A stretch of DNA of 64,000 nucleotides from CAVVEQ01 sp963802095 (GTDB lineage Bacteria > Chloroflexota > Anaerolineae > Anaerolineales > Anaerolineaceae), in assembly GCA_963802095.1 (NCBI GenBank), contig CAWDHI010000001.1, positions 496,001-560,000 on the forward strand, given 5' to 3'. Below are positions 51,978 to 62,311 of the stretch, in pieces. The translations under genes and the position numbers were made by a program. The notes below the pieces were generated by a model. That model was not told the origin of the DNA. It ran no database searches and saw nothing but the letters and a program-made list of their open reading frames with translations. The stretch's first letter is position 1. Each line of letters opens with the position of its first letter.

Positions 51978-53507
51978 ATGCGCAACCTTCGGATCCTATT
52001 CATCTTTTCATTTGTAATAATATTAATCATCCTCCCTTACATATTTGCCTACACAACTCAAGGAGAGGATCATGTATTCAGCGGGTTTCTAGTCAACCCG
52101 CTAGACGGGAATTCATATCTGGCAAAAATGATGGAAGGGTACCAAGGTCGATGGGTATTCAGCCTGCCATACTCTCAAAACCCAGGATCAGGCGAATACA
52201 TTTTTCTCTTCTATCTTTTCCTTGGCCATCTTTCCAGGGTAACTGGACTTTCACTTATAGCTACTTTTCATATAAGCCGCCTACTCTCAGCGGTATTTCT
52301 ATTACTGGTTTTGTACCAATTTCTTCGAGATTATTTTGATAATGAGAAGGAAAAAATCGGCCTCACACTTATGGTCGTGATCCTGGGTTCCGGGCTGGGT
52401 TGGTTGTTGACGCCACTGGGGATCAAAACATCCGATCTATGGGTCGCGGAAGCATTCCCATTATTAGCTTCTTTTCAGAATCCCCATTTTCCCTTGGGTT
52501 TGGGGTTGATGATCCTGATCATTCTTCATTTTTTTAGAAATCAAAACAAATTATCGCTGTTATACATTTTTATATGTGGAACTGCACTGGCGGTGATCCT
52601 GCCTTTTGGGGCAGTGGTGGTTGGCAGCGTATTACTCGGTCAGCAGGTTTGGGCTTGGTTTCGAAAGAAAGAAATTCATGCATTCAAACTATTAATGCTA
52701 GCCTTGGCGACATTACCATTGGTTGTTTATCAATACCTGGCGGTTGTAACCTCGCCAGAATTAGCAATATGGAACAACCAGAATTTAACCCCTTCACCGC
52801 CTGTTTGGGATTTTTTGATTTCATTTTCACCTGCTTTGGTGTTGGCAGGGTTGTCTATTTCCAAAAAAAAACAGTCGAGAAATACAGAATTATTTTCCGT
52901 GTTGATAACCTGGTTGATCCTAGGTGCCATCATAATCTATCTACCGATTGGAATCCAGCGAAGGTTCATGGTTGGTTATTACTTTCCTGTTTCAATCCTT
53001 GCTTGTACTTTTCTTTTATCATTTTCTGAGCGAAAAACACGTATTCTAGGGATTACTGCTTTGTTGGCGTCAACTTCTCTCACAATAATTATTGTATTTC
53101 TTGCAGGTTTCAAATCCATATATACAAAGAATCCATTGGTATTTCTTACCAAACCCGAATATCAAGCTGTTCAATGGTTAAAAATGAATTCCAGTTCTGG
53201 CGCACTCATTTTAGCTGATTCACGAATTGGAATGTTTTTACCAGGTCTCACAAAAACCCGGGTAATATATGGCCACCCATTTGAAACTATATATGCGATG
53301 GAAAAAAAACAAACCGTTGATGATTTCTTCCATTGTCTGTACAACCGGGATGAAGTATCCAATTTTCTATCAGAGAACTCGGTGAATTATATTTTTGTAT
53401 CAGATGTAAATCTTCGGATTTGCTATTCCCAGATCATGAATGAAGCTGAGATTGTTTTCAAGGTAGGGGATTCCTCCAATTTCGCGGAGATCTATCGGTT
53501 GAGATGA
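51978..53507 (+). CDS. Polytopic membrane protein A (GT-C glycosyltransferase-like)
   Basis: 509 residues with about 10-12 membrane helices. After TM1 comes the loop FSGFLVNPLDGNSYLAKMMEG, where the acidic residue sits as in GT-C lipid-linked sugar transferases. A C-terminal soluble part (MNSSSGALILADSRIGMFLPGLT ... GHPFETIYAMEKKQTVDDFF) follows. It is a paralogue of the protein at 55623 (shared loop, LGSGLGWL/LGGGLGWL, and YLPIGIQRR/YFPISIQRR). The stop overlaps the next gene (ATGA). The sugar donor and acceptor are unknown. Confidence 0.75.
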   Translation: MRNLRILFIFSFVIILIILPYIFAYTTQGEDHVFSGFLVNPLDGNSYLAKMMEGYQGRWVFSLPYSQNPGSGEYIFLFYLFLGHLSRVTGLSLIATFHISRLLSAVFLLLVLYQFLRDYFDNEKEKIGLTLMVVILGSGLGWLLTPLGIKTSDLWVAEAFPLLASFQNPHFPLGLGLMILIILHFFRNQNKLSLLYIFICGTALAVILPFGAVVVGSVLLGQQVWAWFRKKEIHAFKLLMLALATLPLVVYQYLAVVTSPELAIWNNQNLTPSPPVWDFLISFSPALVLAGLSISKKKQSRNTELFSVLITWLILGAIIIYLPIGIQRRFMVGYYFPVSILACTFLLSFSERKTRILGITALLASTSLTIIIVFLAGFKSIYTKNPLVFLTKPEYQAVQWLKMNSSSGALILADSRIGMFLPGLTKTRVIYGHPFETIYAMEKKQTVDDFFHCLYNRDEVSNFLSENSVNYIFVSDVNLRICYSQIMNEAEIVFKVGDSSNFAEIYRLR

Positions 53508-55636
53508 AACGCCTGATTTGGTTGGTTTTGCTAATCCCTATCGGGTTGTACCTGCCAAACCTAAATTATTTTGCATTCCCTTTATATTCGAAATACTCCG
53601 ACCTATTAATTACTCATTGGCCAAATGCGAACTTTATTAATCAGTCCATCATCCTGCACCATCAACTTCCACTGTGGAATAATTCCATCCTCGCAGGGTA
53701 CCCGTTCTTCGCAAATCCGCTTTCCGGACTTTGGTATATTCCAGGATGGTTGGTCAATCTTGCGCCGACTCCAACAGCATTCAATTTATTATTCCTAGCA
53801 CACATTTTTGCCGGAAGCTTGGCAATATACCTGATATTGCTTGATGAGGGATTCCCGGCTGAAATTGCATTGACCGGGGGAATAGCTTTCGAATTAATGC
53901 CAAAGCTGTGGGCTCATTTTTTTCAAGGCCATATCACCTTAGTGTATGCAGTCTGCCTGACTCCCTGGTTGCTGTTTGTTACCAGAAGGGCGTTCTTTTC
54001 CAGGAATAAAAGCATTTACCAATACCTCCCGGCTTTCTTTATCGCCGGTATCATTTTTGCTGATCCCCGTTGGATACCGTATGCACTGATTATCTGGATC
54101 GCATTCATTACTTGCCTGATAATTTTTGATCCAGAATTAACTAAACTTAGAACCCAACAGGGAGTGATTTTTTGTTTTTCACATCTTGCTGCCGGGATAT
54201 TACTATCTGCAGTTTTGATCCTTCCGATGGCTCAATACACACAACTCTCCACACGCAGCCTGTTAACCCTTCAGGATAACCTCGCTTTTTCTTTACCATT
54301 TATTAATATCCCACTAATGGTATTCCCATCAGCTGGTATCACTGCAGAGTGGGTTTTTTACTTAGGTGGATTGGGAGTGATCTCTGTTCTAATATGCCTT
54401 TCAAATGCGAAAATCCGAACCAGATCGGTGGTTTGGTTGGTTTTATTTCTTCTGGGAATTGTCCTTGCAGTTTCAGGTTCGATTCCCGAAATGTCTCACA
54501 TATGGAGTTTTCCTGGATTGAGCTTGATTCGCGTCCCTTCCAGAGCATTATTTATGAGTGGGATCGCTATGTGTTTCATGATCCCATCAGCGATTCAATC
54601 CCTATTTACACGCAACATTAACCAAAAAACGACCAATCTGATTTTAGTCGCGAGCGCAGCTTTTGGTTTGATAGGTCTCGCGATAGCCTTTTTCACTGGT
54701 TTGAATTTAAAATATCCGGGCGTAATTCATGGATCAATCTCCCTGTTCATTTTTTCATCGGTATTTTTTCTAATTCTCAATAATAAACTGGGAGTTACTT
54801 GGGTTTGGCTTATCGTTGGCATCCTGATGGTAGATTTTCATTTAGTAAATTCAAGGTCCGTTAGATATGTGCATAAAACTGAAGCCTTTAACCACGGGTA
54901 TTCCTCAGTAGATCAGATAAATTCTGACGGAAGTGGGTACAAAAGAATATTCACCCCTTCAGACAGCATTTCCCAGCAAAGAGCAAGTCTGGCAGGGATC
55001 GAAATGGTGAATGGTATTGATCCCTTGCAACTTAAGATATTGCATGAATACCTGCCATTTAAGACCCCATCAGGAATCGGAGCTGAGGATTACAGCGTCA
55101 CATTCCCATCATTTCGTACTGGGAACCCAGAATCAGATAATATCGATATAGTATTAGATACATCCACCCTGGGTTTGTTAAATGTAAAATATATTATTTC
55201 AGCATTCCCCTTACCGCAAGATACTTTAAAACTAATAAACGATACAATTGAAGGGTACATTTATGAAAACCTCGAGTTTCGCCCAAGAGCATGGATCCAG
55301 AATATTAATGATCCATTAGGGGAAAACATACTACAAAAACCGGAAATCCTAATTTCCCCGAACCGAATAAAAATATTTACCAATCAAAAGGGGTTATTGG
55401 TTCTCTCGGAGATAAATTACCCGGGGTGGAAAGCATTTCTCGATGAAGAACCGGTCGAGATTATCCAGCAAGCAGGATTATTTCGAAGTATTCTCGTGCC
55501 TGATGGCAAGCATGAGGTCGAATTTGTGTTTCGACCAGATATTCTTTGGCTGGGAATGACAATAACCTTAATAATGTTCGCTGGCATAATATTATTTATA
55601 TTTTTCAAATTACGAATATCGCATGATCAACCGTAA
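53504..55636 (+). CDS. Polytopic membrane protein B (YfhO-like)
   Basis: 710 residues with about 12-13 membrane helices and a large C-terminal extracytoplasmic region. The N-terminal loop (HWPNANFINQSIILHHQLPLWNN followed by GYPFFANPLSGLWYIPGW) and the C-terminal strands (EINYPGWKAFLDEE ... VPDGKHEVEFVFRPDILWLG) are hallmarks of YfhO-type proteins, implicated in glycosylating lipoteichoic acid or other surface polymers. It is a paralogue of the protein at 57229. It overlaps both neighbours. Confidence 0.8.
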   Translation: MKRLIWLVLLIPIGLYLPNLNYFAFPLYSKYSDLLITHWPNANFINQSIILHHQLPLWNNSILAGYPFFANPLSGLWYIPGWLVNLAPTPTAFNLLFLAHIFAGSLAIYLILLDEGFPAEIALTGGIAFELMPKLWAHFFQGHITLVYAVCLTPWLLFVTRRAFFSRNKSIYQYLPAFFIAGIIFADPRWIPYALIIWIAFITCLIIFDPELTKLRTQQGVIFCFSHLAAGILLSAVLILPMAQYTQLSTRSLLTLQDNLAFSLPFINIPLMVFPSAGITAEWVFYLGGLGVISVLICLSNAKIRTRSVVWLVLFLLGIVLAVSGSIPEMSHIWSFPGLSLIRVPSRALFMSGIAMCFMIPSAIQSLFTRNINQKTTNLILVASAAFGLIGLAIAFFTGLNLKYPGVIHGSISLFIFSSVFFLILNNKLGVTWVWLIVGILMVDFHLVNSRSVRYVHKTEAFNHGYSSVDQINSDGSGYKRIFTPSDSISQQRASLAGIEMVNGIDPLQLKILHEYLPFKTPSGIGAEDYSVTFPSFRTGNPESDNIDIVLDTSTLGLLNVKYIISAFPLPQDTLKLINDTIEGYIYENLEFRPRAWIQNINDPLGENILQKPEILISPNRIKIFTNQKGLLVLSEINYPGWKAFLDEEPVEIIQQAGLFRSILVPDGKHEVEFVFRPDILWLGMTITLIMFAGIILFIFFKLRISHDQP

Positions 55637-57218
55637 AGAAAAATATTGGCTGACAGGGTTCATTGTCATTGTTATTGTAGTAACTACACTACCATACATA
55701 CTTGGGTATGGAATACAAACCCCTGAGTGGCGATTTTCCGGAATATTTTTCAGCCTGACGGATAGCAATTCCTATATCGCCAAAATGTTAAGAGGAGCGG
55801 AAGGTGATTGGCTGTTTCGTACACCTTATACCGCTATCGAGCAGAAAGGAATAATCGCGTTTCTGCCATATATCCTCCTTGGAAAACTAAGTTCAGCGCC
55901 AGGGCAATATGAACAACTAATCGTGCTTTTTCAATTCTTTCGCATCTCAGGGATCGCATTTGCATCATGGGCGATATACCGATTCATTTCTCGTTTTATT
56001 GAATCGATTTTTCTCAGGCAGTTTGGCTTATTCCTCGCGGTGCTGGGTGGTGGATTGGGCTGGCTGGCTGTGGTTGGATTTGACCAGATTTGGCAATTAC
56101 GATTACCTTTGGAATTCTATTCACCAGAATCCTTTGGTTTCTTATCTTTTCTGGGCGTTCCCCATCTTTTATTCTCCCGAGCGCTCCTAATACTCGGATT
56201 CGAAGTATTTCTTTTCTCGTTCCCCAATCGCAAAAACATCACCCAAACCATAAAGTTTGTTGTTCCCTGGTTGCTGATAGGTTTTTTTCAACCAATCTCT
56301 CTAGTAACAACTTGGGCAATTCTGCTTGGTTTCATCGCATTATTGAGCATTTTCAATAGTATCTCAGTGAAATATGAAATAAGAAATTACCATCGTTACC
56401 TAAAGAATGCTATCTGGATTGCTGTAATAACCTTACCTTTGTTGCTCTATAACGTGATCGTATTTCGAATTGATCCTGTTCTCGCATCCTGGATAAATCA
56501 AAACATTCTGACTTCTCCACCAGTGCAGGATTATTTTTTCGCGTACATAATAATCTTGCCGTTTTCGATCTTTGGCCTAGTAAAAATTTGGAAGAGCAGC
56601 AAGGAGGTATTTTTATTCTTTCTGATTTGGATTATCTTGTTTCCCTTATTGGCATACTTTCCAATTTCAATTCAAAGAAGACTGCCGGAAGGTATCTGGA
56701 TCATGTTGATTGTGACAGCATTGTTTGGGATGGTCTCCATGAGCCGGAAGTGGAAGCGATATTCTGTCGCAATTCTATCTTTAGGGATCGTCACAACATT
56801 AATAGTTACTATTGGCGCTATCCAGAGTGTCCTGGCAACTATCCCACCCAGGTATATATCCTCAAATGAGATTGAAGCCATCCATTTTCTTCAAAAACAA
56901 GAATTCAAGAATGAAATCGTACTTGCTTCATTTGATGAATCCAACAGACTGGCTGCTTGGGCACCTGTTTTCTTGCTCACCGGACTGGGGCCTGAAAGTA
57001 TGAACCTTGAACGGATTTCCCGGCAGATCAATCATTTTTATCAAAACAGGATGACACGCAGTGAAGAGAAAGAATTTCTAAAACAAAACCAAATTGACAT
57101 TATATTTTATGGACCGAAGGAAAGAGAGCTTGGGAATTGGGATGGAAATACCAGATCTTACTTGGTGAAGTTGTTTGCGAATAATGATTATGAAATATTT
57201 TCAGTGATTGGAAATTGA
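55623..57218 (+). CDS. Polytopic membrane protein A' (GT-C glycosyltransferase-like)
   Basis: 531 residues with about 11 membrane helices. It is a paralogue of the 51978 gene: the loop FSGIFFSLTDSNSYIAKMLRG, LGGGLGWLAVVGFDQIW and the YFPISIQRRLPEG segment align with that protein. The C-terminal soluble part is shorter, ending in a stretch that mentions no known motif. Its start lies 14 nt inside the upstream YfhO-like gene, so translation is coupled. Confidence 0.75.
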   Translation: MINRKEKYWLTGFIVIVIVVTTLPYILGYGIQTPEWRFSGIFFSLTDSNSYIAKMLRGAEGDWLFRTPYTAIEQKGIIAFLPYILLGKLSSAPGQYEQLIVLFQFFRISGIAFASWAIYRFISRFIESIFLRQFGLFLAVLGGGLGWLAVVGFDQIWQLRLPLEFYSPESFGFLSFLGVPHLLFSRALLILGFEVFLFSFPNRKNITQTIKFVVPWLLIGFFQPISLVTTWAILLGFIALLSIFNSISVKYEIRNYHRYLKNAIWIAVITLPLLLYNVIVFRIDPVLASWINQNILTSPPVQDYFFAYIIILPFSIFGLVKIWKSSKEVFLFFLIWIILFPLLAYFPISIQRRLPEGIWIMLIVTALFGMVSMSRKWKRYSVAILSLGIVTTLIVTIGAIQSVLATIPPRYISSNEIEAIHFLQKQEFKNEIVLASFDESNRLAAWAPVFLLTGLGPESMNLERISRQINHFYQNRMTRSEEKEFLKQNQIDIIFYGPKERELGNWDGNTRSYLVKLFANNDYEIFSVIGN

Positions 57219-57228
57219 TGAGTCTGGC

Positions 57229-59577
57229 ATGAAACTTCCTTTGAATAAGAAGATCCTTTACTTTTTGGTAGTATTACTTCCGTTTATTTTCTTTCTTATC
57301 CCAATTCTAGAAAAGAAATCCCTGTTTTGGGGGGTGTCTTCACTGCAGTTTATTCCCTGGAGAAGTCTAGCTATGCAATCGGTGTTAGACGGCCAAATAC
57401 CGTTTCTCAACCCATTTAATGGCCTCGGTTCACCGTTATTGGCAAACTACCAGTTAGCTTTTTTCTATCCACTAAATTGGTTCCAATTACCTTTTTACGT
57501 TCTCTGGGGAGCTCAAGGAATTGCAACTAGCTATAACTTTTTAGTGCCATTACACCTCGCCTTATCCGCCATCGGATTAATCCTTTTTCTTCGAAGTATC
57601 CATTGCAGTCCTTCAGCAAGTGCTTTAGGTGCGCTGGCTTACTCTCTTAGCGGTTACCTGCTTGCTCGGATTTCATTCATTAGCATTATTTGGACGCTTA
57701 CCTGGCTGCCTTGGTTACTTTATTCAGCAACTATCTTAATTACTACTATTTCTAAATCAAACTTCTCAATTCGGAAAGCTTGGTGGCAATTTATTTCGTT
57801 CACAATCATATTTGCGACGCTTCTCCTGGCAGGTCACGCCCAGACTGCCTGGTATTCGATTCTGATAAGCGCAGGTTGGTGTACTGTATACGGTTATTCA
57901 AAAAAAATGAGGAAAGGGTTTTTCCTTTCCTTGGGAATATTTATTGGAGGGGGACTATTAGCAAGTTTAATCTCCGCAATTCAACTTTACCCAACCTGGG
58001 AATTTCTTCAACAATCCCAAAGGGCGGATTCCGTCGCTCTAGATTTGGCAATGACATATTCATTTTGGCCTTGGAGATTGATCACGTTTATCTTGCCGGA
58101 TTTCTTTGGAAATCCTGGAGCCGGAACATTCTGGGGTTACGGAAATTATTGGGAGGATGCATGTTATATTGGCTTGGTCCCACTCTTCTTTTCGATATAT
58201 GCGATATTTCAACAAAATAAATTAGATTCCAAGGATCCTGAAAAGCGGAGTGCAATCCGTTTTTTTGGATTTATTGCGATTATCGCGCTTGTTTTAAGCT
58301 TCGGAAAGAACACCCCGGTATATGGCGTGCTTTATGACAAAATACCAACGTTTAATATGTTTCAGGCACCATCGCGGTGGATTATATTGTCATGTTTTTC
58401 CCTTGCAGTATTATCCGCCATAGGGTTGGATTTATTTATTGAAGCCAAGAAGCGAGATCATAAAAAGACTTTGTTACTAGCTGTCATTTGCTCCGGCGTT
58501 TTCATTGCTGGACTTACTTCTTATATGCTTCTCCCTGATATACCAGGTTCAATGTCGGAGTCTCTTATCAGGGCGGGGGTGGTAGGGATCATTGGTCTAC
58601 TATTCGTACTTCTTTTCTGGAAGAAACCAAATCTTGTAAAAATTAATTCATGGATTTTCGCAATAATTATTCTCGCCGGTATTGATTTAATCTCAATCGG
58701 ACTCCCATTAATACCATTTACAAGTTCAACAATTTATCATCCTCTGAACGACAAATCACAAACACCATTTTTCGATTACCGGATATTCTTGTCTCCAATC
58801 GATGAATATGACCTGAAATTCTCCAGGTTCTTCAGGACCCATGATTTCAGACCCATAGAAGAATGGCAATCAATGCTAGAAATTGGGCTTCCAGATAGCA
58901 ACATCTTATCAAAATTACCATATGTCAACAATTTTGACCCTCTGACCCCATCCTCATATCAAGTATTAATGGATTACCTAGAAATAGCTGAGAATGATAC
59001 AGTTGACCGATGGCTCGACCATCTGAATGTAGGTATCATAAAAATAATTGACGCCAAATCAGAAAAAGGTATAAGAAATATTGGAAATGCGCATAGCCAA
59101 GCCATCCATACTTATACATGCCTTGCGTCAAAAATTAATAACCTGCGGTCCTCTACTCCCATGCCTCCTTTCGATTTTACTAATCCAGATCAACCAGTTT
59201 TTCAAAATGTTGACAATGGAGCGATCATTACCGGCGGATGTTTGCCTAGCTCCTCGGCTAAGATTATTAACTTATCAAGCACGCAACACTCGGTAGGATT
59301 TCAAATTACCAATGATGAACCATCATGGATCGAGCTATCCGTAATCTGGTACCCCGGTTGGGCGGCATACCAGAATGGCTCCAGGATTGATGTCTTTAAA
59401 GTTAATGGGATCCTTCTTGGGACGAAAATCGACGCTGGTACGCATAAAGTGGAATTTATATACGAGCCCGGCTCTTATATAGTTGGGTTGATTATTTCAA
59501 CAGCCACAATTGTTCTCCTTCTGATTGTTACTATGTTTTTCCATTTTCGTAATCTCGGAATCGAACAACATGACTAA
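57229..59577 (+). CDS. Polytopic membrane protein B' (YfhO-like)
   Basis: 782 residues with about 13 membrane helices. The motif LQFIPWRSLAMQSVLDGQ, followed by GSPLLANYQLAFFYPLNW, matches the YfhO N-terminal loop. The C-terminal WYPGWAAYQNGSRIDVFKV and DAGTHKVEFIYEPGSYIVG match its beta-domain. The ATG at 57229 is 10 nt after the previous stop; an in-frame TTG at 57208 would overlap. The end overlaps the MoxR gene by 8 nt. Confidence 0.8.
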   Translation: MKLPLNKKILYFLVVLLPFIFFLIPILEKKSLFWGVSSLQFIPWRSLAMQSVLDGQIPFLNPFNGLGSPLLANYQLAFFYPLNWFQLPFYVLWGAQGIATSYNFLVPLHLALSAIGLILFLRSIHCSPSASALGALAYSLSGYLLARISFISIIWTLTWLPWLLYSATILITTISKSNFSIRKAWWQFISFTIIFATLLLAGHAQTAWYSILISAGWCTVYGYSKKMRKGFFLSLGIFIGGGLLASLISAIQLYPTWEFLQQSQRADSVALDLAMTYSFWPWRLITFILPDFFGNPGAGTFWGYGNYWEDACYIGLVPLFFSIYAIFQQNKLDSKDPEKRSAIRFFGFIAIIALVLSFGKNTPVYGVLYDKIPTFNMFQAPSRWIILSCFSLAVLSAIGLDLFIEAKKRDHKKTLLLAVICSGVFIAGLTSYMLLPDIPGSMSESLIRAGVVGIIGLLFVLLFWKKPNLVKINSWIFAIIILAGIDLISIGLPLIPFTSSTIYHPLNDKSQTPFFDYRIFLSPIDEYDLKFSRFFRTHDFRPIEEWQSMLEIGLPDSNILSKLPYVNNFDPLTPSSYQVLMDYLEIAENDTVDRWLDHLNVGIIKIIDAKSEKGIRNIGNAHSQAIHTYTCLASKINNLRSSTPMPPFDFTNPDQPVFQNVDNGAIITGGCLPSSSAKIINLSSTQHSVGFQITNDEPSWIELSVIWYPGWAAYQNGSRIDVFKVNGILLGTKIDAGTHKVEFIYEPGSYIVGLIISTATIVLLLIVTMFFHFRNLGIEQHD

Positions 59578-60532
59578 ACAAGCCGACAATCTCAATATCC
59601 CTGCATTTTCTAATCGAATTCTGGAAAACCTCGAAAAAGTAATTGTTGGAAAAAGGGAAAAACTTGAATTTGCTCTTATAACGCTCCTTTGCAACGGACA
59701 CCTCCTCATCGAGGACATCCCCGGGGTGGGGAAAACCATGCTGGCTAGGAGTCTGGCAATAACGCTTGGAATTGATTTCAACCGGATTCAATTCACACCG
59801 GATATGCTACCAAGTGATATCACTGGTGTTTCGATATTCAATCAACAAAACCAGGATTTTGAGTTCCGTCCTGGACCAGTGGTCGCAAACATAATCCTTG
59901 CAGATGAAATCAACCGGGCTTCCCCAAAGACGCAATCGGCCTTACTTGAGGCCATGGAAGAAAAACAAGTCACTGTTGATGGGGTTACCCATCCTTTGCC
60001 AGATCCATTCATGGTAATGGCAACTCAGAACCCGATTGAGTATGAAGGTACTTTTCCTCTGCCGGAAGCGCAAATGGATCGCTTCTTTCTAAAAACCAAT
60101 CTTGGGTATCCACTCCTTTTAGAGGAGATGGCGATAATCTCTAATCAAAAATTTCTTCACCCCATATCACGGCTGAAACCGGTGACAAATAAAAATGAGA
60201 TCGCTGCAGCATGCAAAATCGTACGATCAGTTCACGTCTCGAAAACCATTGAGAAATATATCGTCCTCCTGGTAAGGGCAACCCGGCACCATCCATCCGT
60301 ATATTTGGGAGCCAGTCCCCGGGGAAGCATTTGTCTATATAAAGCAAGCCAGGCATTCGCAGCTATGGAGGGGAGAGATTATGTGATTCCTGATGACATA
60401 AAGAAGATCGCGTTCCCGGTTTTATCGCATCGGCTCATCATAAAACCTTCTGCCCGGACCCACAATCTGGTTTCCGAAGATATCATTAAAGAAATTATGG
60501 AGACTGTCGAAATACCAGCTCGGGTGGATTAG
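59570..60532 (+). CDS. MoxR family AAA+ ATPase
   Basis: A 320-residue chaperone-like AAA+ protein. Walker A is EDIPGVGKTMLARSLA, Walker B is NIILADEINRASPKTQSALLEAMEE, sensor 1 is MATQNPIEYEGTFPLPEAQMDRF and the arginine region is GASPRGSICLYKASQ. MoxR proteins usually act with a DUF58 protein and a VWA protein in maturing enzyme complexes. The ATG at 59570 lies inside the end of the YfhO-like gene. The DUF58 gene follows by 9 nt; no VWA-domain gene is in view. Confidence 0.93.
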   Translation: MTKQADNLNIPAFSNRILENLEKVIVGKREKLEFALITLLCNGHLLIEDIPGVGKTMLARSLAITLGIDFNRIQFTPDMLPSDITGVSIFNQQNQDFEFRPGPVVANIILADEINRASPKTQSALLEAMEEKQVTVDGVTHPLPDPFMVMATQNPIEYEGTFPLPEAQMDRFFLKTNLGYPLLLEEMAIISNQKFLHPISRLKPVTNKNEIAAACKIVRSVHVSKTIEKYIVLLVRATRHHPSVYLGASPRGSICLYKASQAFAAMEGRDYVIPDDIKKIAFPVLSHRLIIKPSARTHNLVSEDIIKEIMETVEIPARVD

Positions 60533-60541
60533 ACAATTTTG

Positions 60542-61819
60542 ATGACAGTCCGACGAAATTTTTGGATCGCATTCGCATTATTCATATTGAATATCAGTAT
60601 TAATGCGATTTTTCATCAGATCTTCCTACAACGCTTGGCAATTTTGCTTGGTATGACGATGTTAGTAGGATTTATTTGGGCTGAATTATCATTACAGGGA
60701 GTTCGATTTTTTAGAACCAGCAAGCATTTACGCTACAACTGTGGCGAAGTGTTCGAAGAAAATTACATAATTCATAATGACTCACGTTTCCGAAAATTGT
60801 GGTTATCGGTATTGGATAAAAGCAGTTTTCCAGCAAAACCCGCTTCACGATCGATAACATTAATTCAGGGTAAAACCTCACTTTTCTTTCAATCCATCTT
60901 TGTCCTTGCCTCGCGAGGTGAATATCACCTTGGGCCTTCACTTCTTCAATCCGGGGATCCTTTTGGTTTTTTTTCAAAACAATATCTGTTGGAACCGGTC
61001 GATTCCATTCTCGTACTTCCATATTCATTTCCAATGGAGGTGGAATGGAATCCAAAGGGAGACCTCTCCGGGGGAAAAGCTCATCGTGAATACAAATCGC
61101 TTGCCTCAATGAATGCTACGACAGTCAGGGAGTATAAACCCGGGGATGCATTGAACAAAATCCACTGGAAAACCAGCATACGAACTCAAAAATGGATGGT
61201 GAAAGAATTCGAACAAGATCCAATTGCAAATATTTGGATCGTACTGGATGGTGATTCCTCTTACTATATTTCAGGCAAAAAAGAGTTACGATCGGAACTA
61301 CTTTTACCCAGTGATGCTTATCGTTACGAACCACAATATTTCCTGCCTAAAGACAATTTTGAGTACGCGGTATGCACTGCAGCAACACTTATTGATTATT
61401 TTGATCTGTTGGGTAGAGGAGTTGGCCTGCTATTTGAGGGAAATACGAAAATTAATATCGTACCTGAGAAAGGGAATCGACAAAAATCCAAATTATTGGA
61501 AGCTCTGGCTTTTATCAATCCGAGCACAGATGTTCCGCTAGCCAGTGTTTTGAAATCTCAATCATCAAGGATTTCCAAGGGAAATTCCACGATCGTAATT
61601 TCTTCCAACCGAAATGATGAATTGATCGGTACAATGAATTCACTCAAACGTAAAGGAATAAACACACATTTCATTTTCGTTGATCCAAAATCCTTCTCGG
61701 GTAAGGCGGATGATCTACCCAACAGTACCATTTTTTCCGAGACTGGGATTCCAACGCTAATAATCCGTTATGGGGAAGATCTAAGCAAAATATTGTCGGG
61801 TTATCTTCTGGAAGGGTGA
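60542..61819 (+). CDS. DUF58 domain protein
   Basis: 425 residues with two N-terminal membrane helices, a beta-rich region and the DUF58 signature VREYKPGDALNKIHWKTSIRTQKWMVKEFEQD near residue 200. A VWA-like remainder follows (NIWIVLDGDSSYY ... TIVISSNRNDEL). It is the usual partner of MoxR. The ATG at 60542 directly follows a TTG that could also serve. It ends the six-gene block that begins at 51978. Confidence 0.9.
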   Translation: MTVRRNFWIAFALFILNISINAIFHQIFLQRLAILLGMTMLVGFIWAELSLQGVRFFRTSKHLRYNCGEVFEENYIIHNDSRFRKLWLSVLDKSSFPAKPASRSITLIQGKTSLFFQSIFVLASRGEYHLGPSLLQSGDPFGFFSKQYLLEPVDSILVLPYSFPMEVEWNPKGDLSGGKAHREYKSLASMNATTVREYKPGDALNKIHWKTSIRTQKWMVKEFEQDPIANIWIVLDGDSSYYISGKKELRSELLLPSDAYRYEPQYFLPKDNFEYAVCTAATLIDYFDLLGRGVGLLFEGNTKINIVPEKGNRQKSKLLEALAFINPSTDVPLASVLKSQSSRISKGNSTIVISSNRNDELIGTMNSLKRKGINTHFIFVDPKSFSGKADDLPNSTIFSETGIPTLIIRYGEDLSKILSGYLLEG

Positions 61820-61828
61820 AAAAACTAT

Positions 61829-62311
61829 TCAATGACCGGTTGAAATTCCTCGTAATAATTCAACTGCATGCGGTAGTAATGGCAGGATTACTCCCAGGTT
61901 TTCAACAACCCCCTTGGGGCTACCAGGCAGATTGATTATTAAACGTTGGTTCAATATTCCCACAGTCCCCCTCGAAAGAACGGATTTAGGATTATGCCTG
62001 TAACTTTCAATAAGCATAATTTGGGCAAGAGGGGCTGCTTCTTTTTCAATAATTTCTTTCGTCGCCTCGGGGGTCACATCGCGAATCGTGAAGCCGGTTC
62101 CGCCAGTGGTTAAGATTATATCTGCCTCAGAATCAAATGCAAAATCCTTGATCGCCTTCTGGATGGAATCTTTTTCATCGGGCACGACGATGGTTTTTAA
62201 AGCAATCCAACCGTTATTTATTACCAAGGTTTCCAAAGCAGGTCCTGATAAATCCTCCCGTTTACCGGTAAAAACTCCATCCGAAACAGTGATAACACCG
62301 AACTTAATCAT
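61829..62311 (-). CDS. MoaB/Mog-like molybdopterin-binding family protein
   Basis: 160 residues of the MoCF_biosynth fold. Visible parts are FGVITVSDGVFTGKREDLSGPAL, the binding motif TTGGTGFTIRDVTPEA and the C-terminal INLPGSPKGVVENLGVILPLLPHAVELL. MogA/MoaB proteins adenylate or handle molybdopterin in Moco synthesis. No other Moco gene is present in the window. The ATG at 62311 has GGAGG upstream and shares one base with the response-regulator stop (TAATG). The longer frame reads into that gene. Confidence 0.9.
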   Translation of the reverse strand: MIKFGVITVSDGVFTGKREDLSGPALETLVINNGWIALKTIVVPDEKDSIQKAIKDFAFDSEADIILTTGGTGFTIRDVTPEATKEIIEKEAAPLAQIMLIESYRHNPKSVLSRGTVGILNQRLIINLPGSPKGVVENLGVILPLLPHAVELLRGISTGH

